A stretch of 15,187 nt of DNA from Candidatus Omnitrophota bacterium (GTDB lineage Bacteria > Omnitrophota > Gorgyraeia > Aquiviventales > Aquiviventaceae), in contig JACQRD010000079.1 of the NCBI GenBank assembly GCA_016206675.1, forward strand, positions 1 to 15,187. Direction: 5' to 3'. Shown piece by piece: positions 5,663 through 11,701 of the stretch. The notes under the pieces are model-generated. The model was not told where the DNA came from. It saw only the letters and a program-made list of their open reading frames with translations, and did not search any database. A program made the translations under genes and the position numbers. Position 1 is the stretch's first letter, and the number at the start of each line of letters is the position of its first letter.

Positions 5663-6877
5663 CTACAGACGGAGGGCGCGGGTCAGTTCGCGGAGGAAGG
5701 ATTCGGAGTCGGAGACGATGCCGATGCCCTGGAAGGTGCCGCGGTCGGAGAGCTTGGTGACCACCGCGGGGTTGATGTCCACGCAGACGGTTTTGACGGT
5801 GGCGGGGAGCATGTTGCCGGTGGCGATGGCATGGAGCGTGGAGGCGATCATCAGTGCCAGGCCCACGCCGGGGATGTGGCGGCGCATCGCTTCCTGGGCG
5901 TCCAGCACGTCCGTGAGCGTATCCGGCAGTGGCCCGTCATCGCGCACCGAGCCGGCCAGCACGTACGGCACGCGGCGGACCACGCAGGCATGCATCACGC
6001 CGCGCTTGAGCAGGCCCCGCCGCACCGCCTGGCGGATGCCACCCGCGTTGCGGATGGCGTTGATGGCGCGCATGTGGTGGTCGTGGCCGTCCTTGACCGG
6101 CTCGCCGCGCTCAAGCTGCACGCCGAGGGAGGTGCCGAAGAGCGCCGATTCGATGTCGTGCGTGGCCAGGCCGTTGCCGGCAAAGAGCACGTGCACGTAG
6201 CCGCCGCGGATGAGCTTTTCGAGATACGGCCCGCTGCCGGTGTGGATGAGGGCCGGGCCGGCGACCACGAGGATCTTCTCGCCGCGCCGGCGAATGAGCC
6301 GCATCTCCTGCGCCAGCCGCTGGATGAGCTGCAGCTTGGGCTTTTCTGAGGAAACCGCGCTGCCCATAAACTGGAAGACCTCCGGGGCGCGTGCTCGCTG
6401 CAGCGGCATCAGCTTAATGCCCTCGGTACCGCACACCACCCAATCGCCTTTGCGCACGTTGGCGATGGGAGTACAGCGGGCCGCGCCGGTGGACGGATCG
6501 ATTACCACCCCGCAATCCATCTCGATGCGGGACACGGCCCGCCATCGGCCGCGGAAGCGCACGTCGGTGGGCAGGTTGGTGGTGGAGTAAAAATCGTGGG
6601 GAAACACGCCGTCCTTCGTCGCTTGGCGCAGCCGCACATCCTTCAGATAGAGGGGCGCGGCTCCCAGCCGCGCGATGCGTTTGAGGATGTGATTCAGCTG
6701 GCGCTGGGAGCCGGCGTGGATGCGCAGGCGGGCGGCGGAGGTGTCCGTCTTGCGCTTGCCGATGGTCACCTCGAGGATCTCGAAGGTGCCGTCGAGGTCC
6801 ATGATCTCATCCAGCACCTTCGGCAGGATGAGCGAATCGATGATGTGCCCGTTGACTTGCACGACTTCGGAAGCCAT
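5663..6877 (-). CDS. Archaeal-type ornithine cyclodeaminase (LOR/SDH family, TIGR00300)
   Basis: The protein is 404 residues from ATG 6877 (MASEVVQVNGHIIDS). The open frame continues to 7165, but that extension overlaps the divergent putA and lacks family sequence. The N-terminal LOR/SDH domain (about 1-190) begins with VQVNGHIIDSLILPKVLDEI and FEILEV. The C-terminal dinucleotide-binding half contains KILVVAGPALIHTG, LFAGNGLATHDIESAL, HDHHMRAINAIRNAGGI and GSVRDDGPLPDT. These match TIGR00300 proteins, shown in archaea and as the C-terminal domain of cyanobacterial AgrE/ArgZ to be NAD-dependent ornithine cyclodeaminases (ornithine to proline plus NH3). Here it is a separate gene placed before its dihydrolase partner and divergent from putA, which would use its product. 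The upstream gap holds a long inverted repeat; no clear Shine-Dalgarno sequence. Confidence 0.85.
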   Translation of the reverse strand: MASEVVQVNGHIIDSLILPKVLDEIMDLDGTFEILEVTIGKRKTDTSAARLRIHAGSQRQLNHILKRIARLGAAPLYLKDVRLRQATKDGVFPHDFYSTTNLPTDVRFRGRWRAVSRIEMDCGVVIDPSTGAARCTPIANVRKGDWVVCGTEGIKLMPLQRARAPEVFQFMGSAVSSEKPKLQLIQRLAQEMRLIRRRGEKILVVAGPALIHTGSGPYLEKLIRGGYVHVLFAGNGLATHDIESALFGTSLGVQLERGEPVKDGHDHHMRAINAIRNAGGIRQAVRRGLLKRGVMHACVVRRVPYVLAGSVRDDGPLPDTLTDVLDAQEAMRRHIPGVGLALMIASTLHAIATGNMLPATVKTVCVDINPAVVTKLSDRGTFQGIGIVSDSESFLRELTRALRL

Positions 6878-6888
6878 GTACACCCGTT

Positions 6889-6946
6889 CCGGTATCTGAT
6901 ATCTTCTTGGAGATCGGTCCTGCCCCAAGATGATATCAGATACCGG
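6889..6946. repeat. 22-bp inverted repeat between divergent cyclodeaminase and putA genes
   Basis: Arms at 6889-6910 and 6925-6946 are inverted copies with one mismatch in 22 and a 14-nt loop. The core arm is CCGGTATCTGATATC. It fills the gap between the two divergent genes and includes the putA ATG (6930). It could be an operator shared by both genes, or a further member of the intergenic repeat class. I see no convincing -35/-10 pair in it. Confidence 0.75.
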
Positions 6947-9908
6947 TGAGCGCGGAAAGCGGCTGGAGCCGCACGCGCTGGAGCAACGCACGCAGGCCAT
7001 CGGGCGGGAGCTCTTCGCCGCCGCGCGCCGCGAGCACGCGCACCTCTCCTCCGTCAACCGCTGGACCGCCCACGTCCTCTCCTGGTGCCTGGGTGACCCG
7101 AAAGTCAAAGGCAGCGTGCTGCGCTTCATCGACGTGCTGCCCTCGCTGAAGACGCCGCGCGACATCGCCCAACACGTGCTGGATTATTTTCCCACCACCG
7201 ATCTGCAGCTGCCGGGGGCACTTCGGCTCGGCACCCGCTTGGCCCGCCCCCGCCTGCTGACGCAGGGGGCGCTGGCCGCCATGGTGCGGCACATGACGGA
7301 GCAGGTGGCCCGGCAATTCATCGCCGAATCCGCGCCGGAGGCTTCCGTCCAGGCGATTCGCGCCTTGGCGTCCCGCGGGGCGACGTGCAGCCTGGACGTT
7401 CTCGGAGAGCAAGTGCTCAGCGAGCCGGAGGCCAACCGGTACGCTGCGCAGTGCGCGTCGCTGCTGGCGGAGTGCGCCTCGGCCTACGCCGCCATCGCCG
7501 AGGACGCGCTGAGCTCGTGCGGCCCGCGCGTCAATCTCTCGATCAAGCCGTCGGCGCTGAGTCCACGCTTCGATCCCATCAGCCCGCCGCAGAGCGTGGA
7601 GCGCGCCGCCAGCCGCCTGCTGCCCCTCATCGAGCAGGCCGCCTCGCACAGCGCCCTCGTTAACTTGGACATGGAGCAGTACGAGCTGCGCGATCTGACC
7701 CTCGCTCTAGCACAGCGAGCACTGCTGCACGAAGGCGCGCGCAACACCCACTTAGGAGTGGTGATCCAAGCGTACCTGCAGGATGCCGAGCCGTCCACGG
7801 AAGAGCTGCTGGAGTGGCTGCGCCGCCATGAACGCACGCTCACCGTCCGCTTGGTGAAGGGAGCCTATTGGGATGCCGAGGTTGCGGCTGCCGCTCAATG
7901 CCATTGGTCCGCGCCGGTGTGGCCGCAGAAGGCGCAGACCGACGCCGCCTACGAAGCGCTGACGCGCCGGTTGCTGGAGGCGTATCCCTTGGTCACGACA
8001 GCGATCGCGTCGCATAACCTCCGCTCGATTGCGCACGCCATGGCCGTGGCGGAAACCCTGGGGCTGGCGAAGGACCAGCTAGAGTTTCAGCTGCTCTACG
8101 GCATGGGGGAGGCCATCCACGCCGCCATCCGGTCGCGGGGCTATCCGGTGCGCGTCTACACGCCGATCGGCGAGCTGATTCCCGGCATGGCGTACCTTGT
8201 GCGGCGCATTCTCGAGAACACCGCGAATGAATCGTTTCTTCGCCAGGAGTTTTTGGATGAGCGGCGCACCGAGGAGCTGTTGAGCCCGCCGGCGCCGGAT
8301 GCCGCTGGCCCAGCGACGGCGGCGCAGCAGACCACCGGCCTCTCGTACACGCAGCCGCTCATCAATTTCGCGCTGCGGGACACCGGTCCGCGCCTGCAGC
8401 AAGCACAGCAGACCGCCGCCGCAACACTCGGCCGCCACTACCCCTTGCTGATTGGCGGGCAAGCCGTGGAGACGGTGGCGTCTCTGACCGCGCGCAACCC
8501 GGCGCACCCGCAGCAGATCATCGGCATCGTCTCGCAGGCCGGCCGCGCGGAGGTCGATCGCGCCGTGGCCTGCGCCGCACAGGCCCAGCCGGCGTGGGCC
8601 CGCACGCCCGCGCCGGAGCGCATCACCTGCTTGCGGCGCGCCGCCGCACTGATGCGGCGGCAGCGCGATGAGCTGATGGCGCTGGCGGTGCTGGAAGTGG
8701 GCAAGACGTGGCGCGAAGCTGATATCGAAATCGTCGAGGCGATCGAATACCTGGAGTACTACGGCCTCCAGATGGAGGCGCTGTCGGCCGGCAAGGCCGT
8801 GGATCGCGTGCCGGGAGAGCACAACGTCTACCGCTACCGCCCACGCGGGGTGGCGGTGGTGATCGCCCCGTGGAATTTTCCCGCGGCGATCTTAACCGGC
8901 ATGACGTCGGCGGCGCTGGCGACAGGTAACGCGGCCATCGTGAAGCCCGCCGAAGAGTCCTCCGTTATTGCCGCCCGCATCGTCGCGCTGCTGTGTGAGG
9001 CCGGTGTGCCGGAAGGCGTCGTGCAGTTTCTGCCCGGCGTCGGGGAAAAGGTCGGATCGGCGCTGGTAGAGCATCCGCAGACGCACGCGGTGCTGTTTAC
9101 CGGCTCTAAGGCGGTGGGCTTATCGATCGTCCAGGCGTGCGCGAAGGTGCCGGTAGGGCAGCGGTTCGTCAAGCACGTCGTGACGGAGATGGGCGGCAAG
9201 AACGCGATCATCATCGACGCCGACGCGGATCTGGACGCGGCCGTCAGCGGCATCTTGCGCTCGGCCTTCAGCTACGCGGGGCAAAAATGCTCCGCGGCTT
9301 CACGGCTCATCGTGCACGAGGCCGCCTACGAGCGGCTGTTGCCGCGACTGATCGCCGCCACCGATCGGCTGGTCATCGGCGATCCGGCCGATCCCTCCAC
9401 CGACATGGGGCCGTTGATTGATGAGACAGCGCAACAGCGTCTGCGCCAGGCGGGCGAGCGCGCCCACCGGGTAGCCTCGGTGGCGTACGAGTATCCTGGC
9501 TCGCGGATGCCCTCGGAAGGCTACTTCGCCGCTCCGATGCTGGTGGCGGAGGTCGATCCGGCCGATCCGCTGGCGACCCAGGAGCTCTTCGGGCCGCTGG
9601 CATGTCTCTTCCGCGTGAAGACCTTCGAGGAGGCGCTGCGGCTGGCCAACGCCACGGACTACGCGCTCACCGGCGGCGTGTACAGCCGCTCGCCCTCCCA
9701 TATCGCGCGCGCCATCGACAGCTTCGATGTCGGCAACCTCTATCTCAACCGGCCGATCACCGGCGCGATGGTCGGGCGGCAGCCCTTCGGCGGCCACCGG
9801 CTCTCCGGCCTCGGCACCAAGGCCGGCGGTCCGGACTATCTACTTCAGCTGATGATCCCGCAGACCATCGCCGTCAATACCACACGCCATAGCATTCCCC
9901 TCGAGTAA
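6930..9908 (+). CDS. putA: Bifunctional proline dehydrogenase / P5C dehydrogenase (PutA)
   Basis: At 992 residues this is the size of the short 'type A' PutA, without the N-terminal ribbon-helix-helix DNA-binding domain, so it is not its own repressor. The proline dehydrogenase barrel (about 100-450) shows LSIKPSALSPRFDP, NLDMEQYELRD, RLVKGAYWD, TAIASHNLRS and the FAD/substrate-site run from LLYGMGE through RVYTPIGE. A linker follows, then the aldehyde dehydrogenase domain (about 510-980) with APWNFPAAI, LFTGSKAVG, EMGGKN (E753) and the catalytic cysteine GQKCSA (C787). It oxidises proline to P5C with FAD and then P5C to glutamate with NAD, with channelling between sites. Residues 1-6 are encoded inside the inverted repeat and no Shine-Dalgarno sequence is seen, so the precise start is uncertain. 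It is divergent from the genes that would make proline from arginine. Confidence 0.95.
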   Translation: MISDTGERGKRLEPHALEQRTQAIGRELFAAARREHAHLSSVNRWTAHVLSWCLGDPKVKGSVLRFIDVLPSLKTPRDIAQHVLDYFPTTDLQLPGALRLGTRLARPRLLTQGALAAMVRHMTEQVARQFIAESAPEASVQAIRALASRGATCSLDVLGEQVLSEPEANRYAAQCASLLAECASAYAAIAEDALSSCGPRVNLSIKPSALSPRFDPISPPQSVERAASRLLPLIEQAASHSALVNLDMEQYELRDLTLALAQRALLHEGARNTHLGVVIQAYLQDAEPSTEELLEWLRRHERTLTVRLVKGAYWDAEVAAAAQCHWSAPVWPQKAQTDAAYEALTRRLLEAYPLVTTAIASHNLRSIAHAMAVAETLGLAKDQLEFQLLYGMGEAIHAAIRSRGYPVRVYTPIGELIPGMAYLVRRILENTANESFLRQEFLDERRTEELLSPPAPDAAGPATAAQQTTGLSYTQPLINFALRDTGPRLQQAQQTAAATLGRHYPLLIGGQAVETVASLTARNPAHPQQIIGIVSQAGRAEVDRAVACAAQAQPAWARTPAPERITCLRRAAALMRRQRDELMALAVLEVGKTWREADIEIVEAIEYLEYYGLQMEALSAGKAVDRVPGEHNVYRYRPRGVAVVIAPWNFPAAILTGMTSAALATGNAAIVKPAEESSVIAARIVALLCEAGVPEGVVQFLPGVGEKVGSALVEHPQTHAVLFTGSKAVGLSIVQACAKVPVGQRFVKHVVTEMGGKNAIIIDADADLDAAVSGILRSAFSYAGQKCSAASRLIVHEAAYERLLPRLIAATDRLVIGDPADPSTDMGPLIDETAQQRLRQAGERAHRVASVAYEYPGSRMPSEGYFAAPMLVAEVDPADPLATQELFGPLACLFRVKTFEEALRLANATDYALTGGVYSRSPSHIARAIDSFDVGNLYLNRPITGAMVGRQPFGGHRLSGLGTKAGGPDYLLQLMIPQTIAVNTTRHSIPLE

Positions 9909-9918
9909 ACATTACGGT

Positions 9919-9989
9919 AGCAATAAGCAGTAAGCAATAAGCAGTAAGGGAGAACCGAAGGCGGATATCTCTTGCTAGTGCTTACTGCT
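9919..9989 (+). repeat. Intergenic AGCAATAAGCAGTA word repeat with inverted half
   Basis: A 14-nt unit is repeated exactly at 9919-9932 and 9933-9946. AGCAGTAAGC (9926-9935) has an inverted copy GCTTACTGCT at 9980-9989. It follows the putA stop by 10 nt and ends 10 nt before the promoter of the next gene. The hairpin might slow read-through but has no T-run. Confidence 0.65.
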
Positions 9990-9999
9990 CACGATGCTA

Positions 10000-10029
10000 T
10001 TGACAGGCGCCACGGACGGGGCGTAGACT
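10000..10029 (+). promoter_or_regulatory. Sigma70-type promoter of the hemerythrin-like gene
   Basis: TTGACA (10000-10005), an 18-nt spacer and TAGACT (10024-10029) precede an untranslated leader of roughly 85 nt that ends in GGAGG (10112-10116), six bases before ATG 10123. I see no riboswitch-like structure in the leader. Confidence 0.65.
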
Positions 10030-10122
10030 CCAGAGTAGCAAGGCTTCTCCGTTGATCTCATCGATCGGCCATCTATCGTCTGGCGCTTCGGGTGTCCCGC
10101 CCGAACAACACGGAGGCCTGGG

Positions 10123-10743
10123 ATGGACTCGGTCAGTTGCCTGCGCGCGGACCATGAGCTGCTCCGCAAGAAGACCCTCCTGCTTGAGTCCGCACTCCAA
10201 ATCGGTCCTGAGGCTCGCCTCATGCTGCGGGAAATGAGCGATTCGCTCACACGCCTGCTCGAAACCCACGGCCGGCGCGAAGCGCCCCTGCTGCAGCGCT
10301 ACGGTCAAGAGCGCGCGGGAACGCCGCTGCATGTGCCGGATCATGCGGTCGAGCGGATGCTCTTCCGCGCGGTGAACCGGCTGTTAGTCGGCCCGCTGCG
10401 CGCGCCGGTGCCCATCATTATCCTGCGGCTCTCGCAGGCCGTGGAGCAGCTACGCGTGCAGATGGATCGGCAGGAGCGCCTCGTGTTTCCCGTGTTTGAC
10501 GACGCCCCCGCGCCCGGCGAGACGGGGGCCGTGCCATTGGATGGCGCGATGAGCGTCAATGAGGTCCTCCATCGCTATCCCAGGGCGCGAAGAGTCTTCG
10601 ATGAGCTGTCCATCAACCGGCTGGATGAGGGGGCGGACAGCGTCGATGAGGTCGCCTGGCGCCATGGCATGGAGGCGACCGAAGTGCTGCAGCGGCTGCG
10701 CAGCGCGCTTGCCGGCGTGCCGAGCTACTGGTACGGAGAGTAA
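10123..10743 (+). CDS. Hemerythrin-like / DUF542-like protein, ligands incomplete
   Basis: The protein is 206 residues, with start fixed by GGAGG six bases upstream. Residues about 5-125 look like a four-helix hemerythrin-type domain: H11 in ADHELL, H49 and E53 in ETHGRRE, H74 in PDHAVE, E118 before LVFP. The histidine normally found four residues before the EE pair is replaced by Q113. Residues about 145-200 (SVNEVLHRYPRARRVFDELSIN...) follow the DUF542/ScdA-N or DUF1858 pattern, but the CCGG motif of the iron-sulfur repair proteins is replaced by R-L-D-E-G. The usual order in RIC/ScdA proteins is DUF542 first, so the order here is reversed. I infer an oxygen or NO related iron protein that has lost or changed its metal chemistry. 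It is a single gene with its own promoter, convergent with the M48 gene. Confidence 0.6.
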   Translation: MDSVSCLRADHELLRKKTLLLESALQIGPEARLMLREMSDSLTRLLETHGRREAPLLQRYGQERAGTPLHVPDHAVERMLFRAVNRLLVGPLRAPVPIIILRLSQAVEQLRVQMDRQERLVFPVFDDAPAPGETGAVPLDGAMSVNEVLHRYPRARRVFDELSINRLDEGADSVDEVAWRHGMEATEVLQRLRSALAGVPSYWYGE

Positions 10744-10750
10744 AACGCGA

Positions 10751-11701
10751 CTAGTTGTTCTCTAGTTGTTGGATTTGTCGCTGAAGGTTATTCCAACTTA
10801 CCGAGCCCGGCGGATAGAGACGCTGGGCATCTCGCAGTTGCTGCAGTCGCTGCTCCGGCGACCCCACCTCACTCACATACCGCGCAAGATACTCCCGCCG
10901 TGTGGCCATGTACGGGTGCGTGCGAAGAAACGGCGAGAGGCTGTCGAACCGCTGGAAATCGTCCAACAGATCCAGCGCCGCCCGGGGAGCGAATCCCGCC
11001 CGCATCACGTACTGGATGCCCAGTTGATCCGCCTCCAGCTCCTGCTCCTGGCTGAAGCCGCTGTTGGACACATCGGCCAGGACGGAAGCGGCATCCAGCG
11101 CGACTTGTCCCGCCTGCTGCACGCTGCGGCTGGCCTCCCGGGCGATGGCCGAGGCGCCGGCGGCCAACAACCCCATGATCACTTGTTGCCGCTGGAGGTA
11201 CTGGTAGCGCTTGACCAGGTGCTGGGCGACGGTGTGCCCCAGCTCGTGCGCCAGGATGAAGGCCAGTTCGTCCGTGCGGCTGCCCCGGCTCTGAAGATAC
11301 GCGAGCAACCCGGTGCTGACGTAAATCCGGCCGTCGGCCAGCGCGGCGGCGTTCGGACCCCGATCCTGGTAGACCCAGGCGCGATAGCGCAGCTGCGGCC
11401 GCTCCGTCACGCGGCTGAGGCGGTTGACGATCTCTTGAACCGGGAAGCCGGCGAGCACCTCAACGGCGCCGAGCGCCCGCGCGCCCTGCCGGCCAAAGTC
11501 CCGCGCCTGCTCGGCGCTGATGGAGCGCTCGATCTGAATCGCCGCCGCCGACTCATCCGGTGTTGGCGCCGGCCTGATCGCATATTCAGGAGTCGCACAC
11601 CCCGTTAGCACACAGCACACAGCAAACAGCACACAGCAAATTTCACCCCGCGTTTCGCACTGTCTGCTGTCTGCTGTCTGCTGTCTGCTGACGAGAGGCA
11701 T
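10751..11701 (-). CDS. M48-family zinc metalloprotease, lipoprotein
   Basis: The protein is 316 residues. A lipoprotein signal ends at L32-T33-G34-C35, a proper lipobox, so the mature protein should be anchored to a membrane. The peptidase M48 domain follows, with HELGH at 152-156 (two zinc histidines and the catalytic glutamate) and the third ligand region EQELEADQLGIQYVMRAGF. This is the layout of short BepA/LoiP-like periplasmic proteases that check outer-membrane proteins; unlike BepA there is only a short C-terminal tail and no TPR array. ATG 11701 overlaps the helicase stop by one base (TAATG), so translation should be coupled and no separate Shine-Dalgarno sequence is needed. The signal peptide is encoded by 7-nt repeats (11607-11689). 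Confidence 0.85.
   Translation of the reverse strand: MPLVSRQQTADSRQCETRGEICCVLFAVCCVLTGCATPEYAIRPAPTPDESAAAIQIERSISAEQARDFGRQGARALGAVEVLAGFPVQEIVNRLSRVTERPQLRYRAWVYQDRGPNAAALADGRIYVSTGLLAYLQSRGSRTDELAFILAHELGHTVAQHLVKRYQYLQRQQVIMGLLAAGASAIAREASRSVQQAGQVALDAASVLADVSNSGFSQEQELEADQLGIQYVMRAGFAPRAALDLLDDFQRFDSLSPFLRTHPYMATRREYLARYVSEVGSPEQRLQQLRDAQRLYPPGSVSWNNLQRQIQQLENN
11607..11689. repeat. Inverted arrays of 7-nt units inside the M48 signal peptide region
   Basis: Five AGCACAC-like units run on the plus strand at 11607-11641. Four exact GTCTGCT units (AGCAGAC on the other strand) run at 11662-11689, separated by 20 nt. The two arrays therefore face each other as near-inverted copies. On the minus strand they encode residues 5-14 (polar, SRQQTADSRQ) and 21-32 (hydrophobic, ICCVLFAVCCVL) of the protease precursor, the latter ending at the lipobox. 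Confidence 0.75.

Noticed and set aside
6878..7165. N-terminal extension of the cyclodeaminase gene to 7165
   Set aside because: It is only an open frame opposite putA; family sequence begins at ATG 6877 and the extension is arginine/serine-rich shadow sequence.
8079..8822. Long minus-strand open frame inside putA
   Set aside because: An antisense shadow of a fully conserved PutA segment, rich in Arg/Gly/His with no family features.
11607..11689. CRISPR or ordinary microsatellite
   Set aside because: Units are 7 nt without spacers, the two arrays face each other, and they lie in a coding signal peptide.
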